64,000 nt of DNA from Shinella sumterensis (GTDB taxonomy: Bacteria; Pseudomonadota; Alphaproteobacteria; Rhizobiales; Rhizobiaceae): NCBI RefSeq assembly GCF_004514425.2, contig NZ_MYFN02000001.1, positions 1-64,000 of the forward strand, read 5' to 3'. Both the position numbers and the translations under genes were made by a program. Below the pieces are notes generated by a model. The model had not been told where the DNA came from. It saw only the letters and a program-made list of their open reading frames with translations, and searched no databases. Below are positions 15,149 to 24,443 of the stretch, one piece after another; positions within the stretch are counted from its first letter, which is position 1; the number at the start of each line of letters is the position of its first letter.

Positions 15149-17675
15149 TGCTGTAAACCTGAGTACCTGCGATCGTGAGCCGATCCACATTCCCGGCAGC
15201 ATCCAGCCGCACGGATGCCTGATCGCGTGCGATATAAGCCTGACGCGGATCGAGCGTGCGTCCGCCAATGCCGCCGATATTATCGGATATCCCGGCAACC
15301 TTGTCGGCCGGGACGCTGCCGAGGTGCTCGGCGAACAGTTGCTGCACGATCTTCGCAACGCCATGGCTGCCACCAATTCGGCATCGCGGCCGGCGCTTAT
15401 GCTGGACGTGGCACTTGGTGAACGCGTCTTCGATATCGCAATCCATCATTACAAGTCTGCGGTCATCATCGAATTCGAGCTGGCACCGTCTCTCGGCCAG
15501 CCCTTGCACATTGCCCGCGAGATGATCGGCCGGATCAGCGATGTCACGGAGGTGGAGCGGCTCGTGCAGCGCGCGGGCCGCGTCGTCGCTGGCGTGACAG
15601 GATATGACCGGGTCATGGTCTACCGCTTCGAACAAGACGGTTCGGGCAAGGTGGTGAGCGAAACCAAGCGTGCGGATCTGGAGAGCTTTCTCGGGCAGTA
15701 CTTTCCCGCGAGCGACATTCCGCAGCAGGCGCGAACGCTCTACCTCAAGAACACGATCCGGGTGATTGCGGATTCCAGCGGCAGCCGCGTGCCGATCGAG
15801 CCCGTGCTGGATGCGTCCGGTGAACCACTCGATCTCAGCTTCGCGCATCTGCGCAGCGTATCGCCGATCCATTGCGAGTATCTGCGTAACATGGGCGTTG
15901 CCGCCTCGATGTCCATCTCGATCGTGCTCGACGGCTCGCTGTGGGGACTGATCGCGTGCCACCACTACGCGCCGCGCGTTCTACCGATGGCGCAGCGTGT
16001 CGCGATGGAGGTGTTCGGCGAGTTCTTCTCCCTGCACCTCAAATCACTCAAGGAGCGCCAGCGCGTAGCCGCCGTGGCGGGAACGCGCGAGGCGCTCGAT
16101 CGCTTTCTGATCCTTTCCTCCCATCATGAAGATCTCGGCGCCCTGCTGCGGCAGAGCCTGCAGGAGTTTTCCCGGCTTCTGCCCAATGATGGCGCCGGCG
16201 TCATGTTCGATGGCCGGTGGACCGGCACGGGTGCCACGCCACCGGATGATGCGTTGCCTGGTCTTCTCGATTTCGTGCAGCGGGTGGGAGAGGGGCGTAT
16301 CTGGGCGACCCACAGCCTGTCGCAGAAAATGCCCGAAGCGAGCGCCTACGGCGACCGCGTGTCCGGTGTGCTCGCCATTCCGCTGTCGCAGACGGGATCG
16401 GACTGCCTGTTCTTCTTCCGCAAGGAACTCGTCCAGACGCTGAATTGGGCGGGCAATCCCGATAAGACCTACGAGGCAGGCCCGCTCGGCGATCGTCTGA
16501 CGCCGCGCAAGAGCTTCGCGATCTGGAAGGAGACGGTGAAGGGACAGGCGCAGTCCTGGGTCGAATCCGAGCGCGAGATCGCCGAGATTGTGCGCGTCGC
16601 AATCGTTGAAATCGTTCTTCGGCAGAACGAGCTTATGGCGGGGGAACGGCGCAAGTCGGAAGTGCGCCAGCGCATGTTGAACGAGGAACTAAGCCACCGG
16701 GTGAAGAACATCCTGGCGGTCATCAAGTCTCTGGTGACGAGCCCGCAGCAGCACAAGAATACGCTGGAGCAATATGTCGCGACGTTGCAGGGACGGATCG
16801 AGGCATTGGCCATCGCCCATGACCAGGTGGTGCGCGGCGATGGCGGCGGCATACTCTCCGAGCTTCTCGATGCCGAACTCCGGCCCTACCGGGCCAAGGA
16901 GGCGACGATCGTCCTCGAAGGCCCGGCGATCTGGCTGGACAGCCGCGCTTTTTCCGTCATGGCGCTGGTCTTTCACGAACTTGCCACCAATGCGGCGAAG
17001 TATGGTGCCCTTTCGGTGCCGACCGGCACCGTCGCTGTGACGTGGGAGATGACGGCGACGGGAACCTGCGAAATCCGCTGGCGGGAGCAAGGCGGACCGG
17101 TTGTCAGTGTTCCCTCGCGCAGCGGTTTTGGCAGTGCCCTTATCGATCGCAGCGTGCCCTATGACCTTGGCGGCGAGAGCGTGGTCAAGTTCGAGCCGTC
17201 GGGCCTCGTTGCGGAATTCCGCATTCCCCCGCCGCATGTGAAGCTGACAGCGTCCAAGGTGCAAACGACGATGCGGGCCGCCGAGCGCGCTCCGGAGGCC
17301 GCCGACACGCTGGCCGCGGCCGATCCTTCGGTTCTGATCCTGGAAGACCAGATCCTCATCGCGCTGGATCTGGAGGCTATGCTTGCGGACGAGAGACTGA
17401 CCAGAGTGATGACGACGAGTTCAGTCCGGCAGGCAATGGCACAGATCGAAACCGAGGCGCCGGACCTTGCCATCCTGGACATCAATCTGGGGCAGACCAC
17501 ATCCTTCCCCGTTGCCGAGGAGCTTCGGCGGAAATCCATCCCGTTCGTCTTCGCGACCGGCTACGGCGAAAATGCACAGCTCCCGGAAGAGCTTGCGGGT
17601 GTCCCGATTGTTCACAAACCCTACAGCCGAAACACCATCGTTTCGGCGCTGACGTCGCTCCTGCAAAAGCGATAG
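15132..17675 (+). CDS. bphP: bacteriophytochrome with HWE kinase and C-terminal receiver (Agp2-like)
   Basis: A photoreceptor of about 847 residues. Cys13 precedes DREPIHIPGSIQPHG; the GAF domain has YFPASDIPQQARTLY; the PHY domain has SPIHCEYLRNMG. An HWE kinase follows with His522 in ELSHRVKNILAVIKS and HELATNAAKYGAL. A receiver ends the protein with its Asp near 783 in AILDINLGQ and a VHKPYS Lys. This PAS-GAF-PHY-HWE-REC order is that of Agrobacterium Agp2. The GTG at 15132 is chosen because it places the Cys as in homologues; the ATG at 15090 (42 bases earlier, inside bphO) is possible. No strong RBS is seen. Confidence 0.92.
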   Translation: MLSTSDAVNLSTCDREPIHIPGSIQPHGCLIACDISLTRIERASANAADIIGYPGNLVGRDAAEVLGEQLLHDLRNAMAATNSASRPALMLDVALGERVFDIAIHHYKSAVIIEFELAPSLGQPLHIAREMIGRISDVTEVERLVQRAGRVVAGVTGYDRVMVYRFEQDGSGKVVSETKRADLESFLGQYFPASDIPQQARTLYLKNTIRVIADSSGSRVPIEPVLDASGEPLDLSFAHLRSVSPIHCEYLRNMGVAASMSISIVLDGSLWGLIACHHYAPRVLPMAQRVAMEVFGEFFSLHLKSLKERQRVAAVAGTREALDRFLILSSHHEDLGALLRQSLQEFSRLLPNDGAGVMFDGRWTGTGATPPDDALPGLLDFVQRVGEGRIWATHSLSQKMPEASAYGDRVSGVLAIPLSQTGSDCLFFFRKELVQTLNWAGNPDKTYEAGPLGDRLTPRKSFAIWKETVKGQAQSWVESEREIAEIVRVAIVEIVLRQNELMAGERRKSEVRQRMLNEELSHRVKNILAVIKSLVTSPQQHKNTLEQYVATLQGRIEALAIAHDQVVRGDGGGILSELLDAELRPYRAKEATIVLEGPAIWLDSRAFSVMALVFHELATNAAKYGALSVPTGTVAVTWEMTATGTCEIRWREQGGPVVSVPSRSGFGSALIDRSVPYDLGGESVVKFEPSGLVAEFRIPPPHVKLTASKVQTTMRAAERAPEAADTLAAADPSVLILEDQILIALDLEAMLADERLTRVMTTSSVRQAMAQIETEAPDLAILDINLGQTTSFPVAEELRRKSIPFVFATGYGENAQLPEELAGVPIVHKPYSRNTIVSALTSLLQKR

Positions 17676-17689
17676 AGGCACGCCTCGGC

Positions 17690-18967
17690 TTACTGCAGGG
17701 ATGTGAGCGGCCCCACGATAATGAGCGTCGCGAGCGACAGGATGACGGCCGGTGTGGCAACGACTGCACCGATTTTCAGGAATTGCCATGCGCCGATATG
17801 CAACCCTTCCCGGCGCAGCGCCGTCAGCCACAGGATGGTGGCGAGCGATCCGGTGACGGACAGGTTGGGGCCGAGGTCGACGCCGATCATGGTAGCCGCC
17901 GATACGAGTTGCGGCATGTCGGCCGTGTGAAGGGCGCTTGCCGCGAGAAGCCCGACCGGAAGATTGTTCGCAAGATTGGAGAAGAGTGCCGCGGCAATGC
18001 CCGATGCGAAGGCTGTGGCGTAGACGCTCTGCGCTGCGCTCTGCACGATCCAGCCGCCGATCAGGGTATGAAGACCGGTGGCTTCCGTCGCCTCGACCAC
18101 GACGAAGAGGCCGGCCACGAGAAGAAGGGCGGTCCAGGAAATGCCACGGAGGATGTCGCCCGGCCCCTCGCGATTGGCGATCAGGATCAGGGCGGTCGTC
18201 ACCGCGCCGGCGAGGAACGTTGTCAGGCCGAGATCGCCGCCGAGCGCCGATACCGCCACAAGCAGAACGGCGGTGACGCAAAGCGCCAGGCCGGCAAGCC
18301 GCGCCTGGCGTGTCAGTGAAACGACTTCGACCGTGGTGGAGACGGTGTCTTCTGTCAGGGCCTTGCGCTGTGTCCACCAGAGTGCGGCGAAGGTGACGAG
18401 GATGGCGACGACGGAGGGAAGCGCAAACAGGCTCAGCCAGTGCAGCAGCGAGGGCATGGTGCCGTTGCCGAAGAGGACGAGATTGGCCGGATTGGAAATG
18501 GGCAGCACGAAACTCGCGGCGTTGGCGATGAACGCGCAGATCAGCAGGTAGGGCATGGGATCGCGCACCTTTGCCGCCTTGCACGCGGCGTAGACGGCGG
18601 GCGTGAGGACGACGGCGGTGGCGTCGTTCGAGAGAAACGCGGTGACCAGAATGCCGCATCCATATATCAGCACGAAGAGCCGGCGCGGCGAGCCGCGGGC
18701 ATGCGATGTGGCGAAGGCGGCCAGCCAGTCGAACAGCCGCTCGCGGCGCGCGATCTCCGACAGCAGCATCATGCCGATGAGGAAGAGGTAGACATCCGTA
18801 CCTCGCCCTACGGCCTCCAGCGCTGTGGATGGCGCAAGCGAGCCGACAACCACGAGCAGCGTGGCGCCGGCGAGCGCCCAGACGGCCTCCGGCCAGGCGA
18901 AGGGACGAAGGACGACGCCGGTCACCGTAAGGCCCGCGACAATCCAGGTCAGTGAAAAGGTGCTCAT
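17690..18967 (-). CDS. ArsB/NhaD-type ion permease
   Basis: A 425-residue polytopic membrane protein of the ArsB-type ion transporter superfamily: about 11-12 hydrophobic segments, with FLSNDATAVVLTPAVY and SNLANNLPVGLL, the two repeated half-helix signatures of this fold, plus FVLPISNPANLVLFG. Arsenite efflux is the classical role, but no arsR or arsC lies nearby, so the substrate is open. The start MSTFSLTW at 18967 is chosen at the beginning of homology; the upstream open frame is not protein-like. Confidence 0.83.
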   Translation of the reverse strand: MSTFSLTWIVAGLTVTGVVLRPFAWPEAVWALAGATLLVVVGSLAPSTALEAVGRGTDVYLFLIGMMLLSEIARRERLFDWLAAFATSHARGSPRRLFVLIYGCGILVTAFLSNDATAVVLTPAVYAACKAAKVRDPMPYLLICAFIANAASFVLPISNPANLVLFGNGTMPSLLHWLSLFALPSVVAILVTFAALWWTQRKALTEDTVSTTVEVVSLTRQARLAGLALCVTAVLLVAVSALGGDLGLTTFLAGAVTTALILIANREGPGDILRGISWTALLLVAGLFVVVEATEATGLHTLIGGWIVQSAAQSVYATAFASGIAAALFSNLANNLPVGLLAASALHTADMPQLVSAATMIGVDLGPNLSVTGSLATILWLTALRREGLHIGAWQFLKIGAVVATPAVILSLATLIIVGPLTSLQ

Positions 18968-18975
18968 AAACGTTC

Positions 18976-19761
18976 TCAGGAGGGCGCGGTCATCGCGTTG
19001 CGGTGGTCTCCCTCGTCGTCCGACCGTGCCGGCGCGATCAGGCGATGCGCGGTACAGAACACGACGAAGGCCAAGATCGACACTGCGCCATGGACCCAGT
19101 AGGCCAAGCCGTAACCGCCGATATCGGTCAGCCACCCCGCTACCACATTGCTGAGCGATGCGCCAATCCCCTGCACCGTCATGACGGCGGCAAGGCCCAC
19201 GTTAAAGCGCCCGGTTCCCGCCAGGATGCGCTCCGCGGCGATGGGGGCGGCAATGCCGAGGAGGCCTGCGCCCACGCCGTCGAGGATCTGCACGGGGTAG
19301 ATCCAGGCAAAGCTCGAAAACGTGCCCGCAAGGGCCCCGCGGATGGGAAGTGCGGCAAGCGCCAGGAGAAAGACGCTTGCCAGGCCGAACCGGCGGATGA
19401 GCAGGGGGGCCGCCACCGCCATGACGATCATGGAAAGCTGTGCGACACCGGTGGTGATGGCGGTCGTTCGGAAGGGGGTGCCAAGCTGGATGGAAAAATC
19501 CTGGGCGATCAGACGGCTGATGGGGGCGTTGCCGAAGTGAAAGATCATCAGCGTGATCGCGAGAAGGATCAGCCCCTTACGGCTCACCAACACGGCAAAG
19601 CCTGATGGTCCCGGCTCGCCTTCGTCATGGGCGAGGCCGCGCGCCACCGCATGGTCTACCTTGGACGGATCGATGGCGTGGACTGCATGCGCGGCGGCCT
19701 CGATCAAGCGCGATGAGTGGAAAAAGCCTCCTGAAATGGACAGAAGGAAAAAAGGTTCCAC
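18976..19761 (-). pseudogene. MFS transporter, N-terminal half missing
   Basis: About 261 codons are open but only the C-terminal half of a major facilitator is present: roughly six membrane spans (from LILLAITLMIFHFGNAPI to YWVHGAVSILAFVVFC) with LDGVGAGLLGIAAPI. A full MFS protein has about 12 spans and 400 residues. The residues before AAAHAVHAIDPSKVDHAVARGL do not look membrane-embedded, and the hybrid kinase gene ends only 15 bases upstream at 19776. The 5' half was therefore lost, probably in the rearrangement that brought the kinase here. Confidence 0.68.
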
Positions 19762-19775
19762 GCCGCCGAAAATGG

Positions 19776-22238
19776 CTATCCATCCAAAACGTGGCGGATC
19801 TTCTCGGCAAGCTGGTCGAGGCTGAATGGCTTCTGGAGCAGATGCGTGCCGGGGTCGAGGATGCCGTTATGGACCACGGCATTGCGCGTATATCCGGTCG
19901 TATAAAGCACCTTGAGATTGGCGACCTTCGAGGCTGCGATTTCGGCAAGCTCGCGACCGCTCATCTGCGGCATGACGACGTCCGTAAACAAAAGGGTCGG
20001 CTTCAATCCGGCATCGAGGAGCGCCAGGGCCGCAGGCCCGTTCGCGGCTTCCGCGACGGTATAGCCAAGTTCTCGCAGCGCTTCGGTCGAGAAGGTGCGG
20101 ACGCGCTCGTCATCCTCCACCACGAGAACAAGTTCGTCACGCCTGCCGCGCGCCGGCTCATTGCCGAGCGGCGCGAGGTTCTTGGTTTCGCCGGTACCGT
20201 AATGACGGGGAAGGTAGATCTTCACATTGGTGCCGTGTCCAAGCTCGGAATAGATCCTGACATGCCCGCCCGATTGCCTGACGAAACCGAAAACCTGGCT
20301 GAGACCGAGGCCGGATCCCTTGCCCACTTCCTTGGTCGTGAAGAACGGATCGAACGCTTTGGCCAGCGTGTCTTTCGTCATGCCCGCGCCGGTGTCCGTC
20401 ACGGCGATCATGACATATTGACCGACGGACATGGAATGCTCTCTGGCATAATCCTCGGCGATGAAGGTATTGGCGGTTTCCACCGTGAGCTTGCCGCCCT
20501 GGGGCATCGCATCGCGGCCGTTGACGGCGAGGTTGAGGATGGCATTCTCCAGCTGGCTCGGATCGGCGTTGATCCTCCACAGCCCGGCCGCCATCACGGT
20601 CTCCACCTGGATCTGTTCTCCAAGCGCGCGGGCGAGCAACTCCGTCATGCCCGACACCATGCGGTTCGGCTCGATCACCTCGGGCTGGAGCGGTTGCCGG
20701 CGGGAGAAGGCCAGCAGGCGCTGGGTGAGGGCGGCCGCCCGGTTCGCGCCGTCCTTGGCTGCCTCGATGTAGCGGCTGAGATCGGTTTCGCCGCGCGCGA
20801 GCCGCCGTTCCAGAAGGTTCATCGCGCCCAGGATAACCGCAAGCATGTTGTTGAAGTCATGCGCGACACCGCCCGTGAGCTGGCCGACCGCTTCCATCTT
20901 CTGTGCATGGCGCAGCTGGGCTTCGGCTTCCATCAGCTTGGCTGTGCGCTCCTCGACGGCCTTCTCGAGCTCTTCACGCGAACGGGCAAGGACTTCCCGC
21001 GCGTCGACGATGTCCTGGATATCCGTGCAGGAGCCGAACCAGCGCGTGATGCTGCCCGCATTGTCGCGCACCGCCTGCGCGCGGCCGAGCACCCAGCGGT
21101 AAACGCCTGATTTGTGCCGGAGGCGGTATTCGATGTGATAGGGCTCGCCGGTCGTCAGGCATTGACGCCAGACGTTCCAGGCGCGCTCCTGGTCGTCGGG
21201 GTGGAACATGCCGTTCCAGCCTTCTCCATCCGTCGAACCGACGGGAACGCCGGTGAAGTCGTACCAACGCTGATTGTAGTAGTCGTGATGGCCATCCGGC
21301 AGCGTCGACCAGAGCATCTGGTCGATCGAGTTGGTGATGGCACGAAACCGCTCCTCGCTGTCGCGCAGGGCGGCCTCGGTCTTCTTTCGCTCTGTGATGT
21401 CGAAGCTGACGCCGGGAAAGCGCAGGACGGTTCCATCCGGGGCAAGCGTCGGCCTTCCTTCGGCGATCACCCATCGGCTCGTACCATCCGGCTGCAACAG
21501 CCGGTACTCCTGCGAGAAGTTTTTTCCGGTCTTCATCGCCGTGTTGATGGCGTCTCGGACCGCTGGCAGGTCGTCGGGGTGCAATCCAGCGAAAAATTCG
21601 GCGATCGGCGCGCCCGCGGCGGCTCGCTCCCGCGGAACCCCATAGAGTTTGGCAAAGCGCGCGTCCGCGATGATCGTGTCGTTCGGGACGTCCCAATCCC
21701 AGGTCCCGACCGTGTTGGAGGCGCCCAGCGCGAACTCCAGTCGCTCTTCGCTGGCGCGAAGCGCGCGCTCCGCGGAAAGGCGCGCCGTCGTCTCGTTGCC
21801 CTGGTTGAAGATGCCGAGAACGCGATCCCTGTCATCGACGATGGGCGCAAAGCTGTAGTCCCAATGGGTCTGCTGCACGCGGCCGCCGCGCTCCATCGGC
21901 AGCATCTGGTCGGCGACGGAAAATCCCTTGCCGGTCGTCATGACCGCCGCCAATTGCGGCTGGATCACATGCCATATGTCCGCCCAGACCTCACGGGCCG
22001 GTCGCCCCAGCGCCCACGGATGCTTTTCCCCGGCAATGGGCGCCCAGGCATCGTTATAGATGAGCCGCAACTCGTCGCCCCAGTAGATGGCAGTGGGCAG
22101 AGATGTGTTCAGGCACAGATTGACCGCCATCCGCAATTCCGATGGCCATTCGGACGGGTTGCCCAAGCCATGGCTGCCCCAATCGAGCGCCTGGACATGT
22201 CGGCTCATTTCACTGGTCGGCTCTGCGGGGATCGTCAT
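19776..22238 (-). CDS. PAS-rich hybrid sensor histidine kinase
   Basis: An 820-residue soluble hybrid kinase. Three PAS-type modules cover about residues 40-410 (AIYWGDELRLIYNDAW; TVGTWDWDVPNDTIIADARFAKLYG; SIDQMLWSTLPDGHHDYYNQRWYDF). A linker coiled coil follows, then HisKA with VGQLTGGVAHDFNNML, an ATPase with NLAVNGRDAMPQGG, DTGAGM and GSGLGLSQVFGF, and a C-terminal receiver (phosphoacceptor in LLFTDVVMPQMSG). No membrane segment is seen, so it senses an internal cue. Its receiver end resembles the fragment left in the pseudogene at 13743. It may belong to the same signalling set as the phytochromes. Confidence 0.9.
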   Translation of the reverse strand: MTIPAEPTSEMSRHVQALDWGSHGLGNPSEWPSELRMAVNLCLNTSLPTAIYWGDELRLIYNDAWAPIAGEKHPWALGRPAREVWADIWHVIQPQLAAVMTTGKGFSVADQMLPMERGGRVQQTHWDYSFAPIVDDRDRVLGIFNQGNETTARLSAERALRASEERLEFALGASNTVGTWDWDVPNDTIIADARFAKLYGVPRERAAAGAPIAEFFAGLHPDDLPAVRDAINTAMKTGKNFSQEYRLLQPDGTSRWVIAEGRPTLAPDGTVLRFPGVSFDITERKKTEAALRDSEERFRAITNSIDQMLWSTLPDGHHDYYNQRWYDFTGVPVGSTDGEGWNGMFHPDDQERAWNVWRQCLTTGEPYHIEYRLRHKSGVYRWVLGRAQAVRDNAGSITRWFGSCTDIQDIVDAREVLARSREELEKAVEERTAKLMEAEAQLRHAQKMEAVGQLTGGVAHDFNNMLAVILGAMNLLERRLARGETDLSRYIEAAKDGANRAAALTQRLLAFSRRQPLQPEVIEPNRMVSGMTELLARALGEQIQVETVMAAGLWRINADPSQLENAILNLAVNGRDAMPQGGKLTVETANTFIAEDYAREHSMSVGQYVMIAVTDTGAGMTKDTLAKAFDPFFTTKEVGKGSGLGLSQVFGFVRQSGGHVRIYSELGHGTNVKIYLPRHYGTGETKNLAPLGNEPARGRRDELVLVVEDDERVRTFSTEALRELGYTVAEAANGPAALALLDAGLKPTLLFTDVVMPQMSGRELAEIAASKVANLKVLYTTGYTRNAVVHNGILDPGTHLLQKPFSLDQLAEKIRHVLDG

Positions 22239-22726
22239 CAGGTGATCTCGGATATTTGTTCGACGTATATGGGCTTCGATCCCGGTTTGGAAAGCACATA
22301 TGCAAGAGTTTCCGATCCGTTACATCTGTTTCGAAAGAATGGCCGATGTCGTTGCGGATGAGACCGCATCGACCGCTGAAAATCCGGGCGCGGTGAGACC
22401 AGCACGATGCCGCTCGACCTTGCACGAAGCTGCCGACGATATCGCCGAAATCACCGCCGCGGTCAGCGACGCCGCGGGGGACTTGATATCTCCGCGAGGC
22501 TCCCCATCTAACGCTCACAACCCGTCATCGATGACTGCCTGCAGCGATAACCCCCTCGTCGCGCGTTCGTAGTTGTCCGGGTCCAAAGGGCGCTCCCCGA
22601 AAGGGTCGAGCGCCCTTTTTGTTCTGGAGGCGGCGACGGGCCTTCGAGTTCCCGCGCGCCGCATTTCATGTGCGGTTGTGCACGATCCGTCTGGCAAGAA
22701 CCGCACGCGGAATGTAGGCTGCCGAC
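22239..22726. other. 488-base region without a confident gene
   Basis: It separates the divergent hybrid kinase and DUF1403 genes and must hold both promoters. The only clear signal is a Rho-independent terminator near its right side. Short open frames on both strands are not convincingly coding. A small untranslated RNA ending at the terminator is possible. Confidence 0.5.
22585..22620 (+). terminator. orphan Rho-independent terminator
   Basis: AAAGGGCGCT (22585-22594) pairs perfectly with 22609-22618, and a T run follows to 22620. No annotated + strand gene ends here, so it may terminate a small RNA or short transcript starting in 22239-22560. Confidence 0.7.
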
Positions 22727-23680
22727 ATGGATTCGCGCGTTTCATCCCCTCGACCGGCCGCCACGCCGGTACCGCAGCTGCCGGGCTGGATCCGCTCGCG
22801 CGGGGGCGAACCTAATGAGAGCGATGCCGCTTTCGCCGCCGGCGTTGCCCTGAAAGCGCTCGACGACCTCGTGCGTTCAACGCCCGTCTGGGCCGGCTGC
22901 TGGCGCGCGCGGCAGGCCTTGAAATGTGCAGGGGTCGCCGTGCGTCTGATGGGACGCAACGAAGACGAAGCGGCGCTGCGCGACGCCGTGCTCCTGACAT
23001 CGGCGGGCGACGATCCGGGTCCGGCCGGGCGCGTGTCTGTGGCGTTCCGGCGGATTGCGGCGCGAAAGCCCGGCTTTTCCTCCAAGGCCGTCGGCGAACT
23101 GGCCGACCTGTTTGGCCTCGCCTCGGACGAGCGGCTGCTGGCGGCGGTCGATCACGCGGATGCAGCGCTGCAATCGGGCCGGGCGCCGCCCTTCGCGGCC
23201 GTTGCACTGGTGACGGCGATCATGCGTGACCGGCCCGATGGCGAGATGCTGGCCTGGGCGCTGGCCGACCTGCTCATCGCGCGCATGCTCGACTGGCCTT
23301 CCACGGTGCCACTCCTGATGGCGGAGCGTTACGGAGCGGCTTTCCGCACGCCGGCGGGCCGGGGGCGCTTGCAACCCGGCGAACCCGCTTTTTCCGGCGC
23401 CGTCTGCGTCGCGCTCGCCGAGGGGGCCACGACCGCCTTGCGGTCTGCCGGCGAAATCGCGCATCGCGCCGAAACACTTCTCGCCGTCGCGCCGAAGGTG
23501 CGCACCAAGGGAGCCGCGCCTGTTATCGCAAGGCTGCTCGATGACGACGCCGTGCCGGCATCGGCGCCCGGCAGCAACCTGTCCCGCTGGGCCGCCACCC
23601 GCCTGTTCGAACGACTGGAAGGTTTTGCCGCCGTCCGGGAGCTTTCCGGGCGCGCATCCTTCCGGATTTACGGGCTGTGA
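22727..23680 (+). CDS. DUF1403 family protein
   Basis: A 317-residue mostly helical soluble protein of the DUF1403 family ([14 protein letters not shown] near the N-terminus, [34 protein letters not shown]-like region and [12 protein letters not shown] at the C-terminus). The function is unknown. In rhizobia it is found immediately before ScpB-like genes, as here (stop and next start 2 bases apart), often on plasmids or chromids. This suggests a role in chromosome or replicon maintenance (inference from context). Confidence 0.78.
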   Translation: MDSRVSSPRPAATPVPQLPGWIRSRGGEPNESDAAFAAGVALKALDDLVRSTPVWAGCWRARQALKCAGVAVRLMGRNEDEAALRDAVLLTSAGDDPGPAGRVSVAFRRIAARKPGFSSKAVGELADLFGLASDERLLAAVDHADAALQSGRAPPFAAVALVTAIMRDRPDGEMLAWALADLLIARMLDWPSTVPLLMAERYGAAFRTPAGRGRLQPGEPAFSGAVCVALAEGATTALRSAGEIAHRAETLLAVAPKVRTKGAAPVIARLLDDDAVPASAPGSNLSRWAATRLFERLEGFAAVRELSGRASFRIYGL

Positions 23681-23682
23681 CG

Positions 23683-24381
23683 ATGGACGCACCTGATGGC
23701 ACGAAGGCACGGCGTGGCCGCAAATCCAGGGCGCAGGACCAGCAGTCGCTCGACCGGGAGCTTGCCGACCTGCCTGCCGAGCTGCGCTGGCGCGAGTGGA
23801 TGCTGCGCATCGAGGCGGTCCTGTTCGCCGCGGCCGCGCCGGTCGGTCGCGAGACGCTGTCGCGCGTCGTCGGCAAGGATTGCAGCCTCGATCTCCTGAT
23901 CGACGATCTGCAGGAGGAACTGCGCGGCCGGCCCTACGAGATCGTGTCGGTCGCGGGCGGTTGGCAGCATCGAACGCGTCCCCGTTACGCGGAGACGGTC
24001 CGGGCGTCGCAGGCGCCGACGCGCAGCGCATCCGCTGCCTTATCGGACTTCGAGGCCATGGTGCTGATGGCGATCGCCTATTTCCAGCCGGTGACCCGAG
24101 CCGAGCTGTCGCGGGTTTTCGGCAAGGAGATAAGCCGCGACACGATCGCGTCCCTGCGCAATGCCGGCTTCCTTGCTTCCGGCCCGCGCAGCCCCACACC
24201 GGGCGCGCCCTATACCTATGTGACGACGAAGCAGTTCCTGACCGCCTTCGGCATGCAGACGCTGCGCGACCTGCCCGATATCGAGGCGCTCGAGGATGCG
24301 GGTCTGCTCAGCCGGCAGGCTGTGCAGACGGAGGCGGTGGAGGCCGGCGTCGAGACGGATGCCGAGGGCGAGGAGCCGTAG
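23683..24381 (+). CDS. ScpB-like SMC-complex subunit
   Basis: A 232-residue protein with two winged-helix regions resembling ScpB (REWMLRIEAVLFAAAAPVGRETL; DFEAMVLMAIAYFQPVTRAELSRVFGKEIS; ATP-independent). The C-terminus is acidic. ScpB works with ScpA and SMC in chromosome segregation, but no scpA is adjacent, so this is probably the DUF1403-associated variant rather than the housekeeping copy. ATG at 23683; a GTG at 23677 overlapping the upstream stop is an alternative. Confidence 0.8.
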   Translation: MDAPDGTKARRGRKSRAQDQQSLDRELADLPAELRWREWMLRIEAVLFAAAAPVGRETLSRVVGKDCSLDLLIDDLQEELRGRPYEIVSVAGGWQHRTRPRYAETVRASQAPTRSASAALSDFEAMVLMAIAYFQPVTRAELSRVFGKEISRDTIASLRNAGFLASGPRSPTPGAPYTYVTTKQFLTAFGMQTLRDLPDIEALEDAGLLSRQAVQTEAVEAGVETDAEGEEP

Positions 24382-24443
24382 CAGCTGGGGCGGTTGTCCG
24401 GCCGCGGTTTTGTGGTCAAAATGCCCGCTATGATGTCGTGGCA

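Noticed and set aside
17690-18967. Arsenite resistance determinant
   Set aside because: The permease is ArsB-like, but arsR, arsC, arsA and arsH are absent around it, so a resistance operon cannot be claimed.
22300-22572. 90-codon + strand frame before the orphan terminator
   Set aside because: No family features, no convincing RBS, mixed codon use; a non-coding transcript is as likely.
22515-22745. Short - strand frame (76 codons) whose end reads GERPLDPDNYERATRG
   Set aside because: The last 35 residues look somewhat protein-like, but the frame passes through the terminator palindrome, lacks a clear start with RBS and has no partner. Kept only as an alternative reading of that hairpin.
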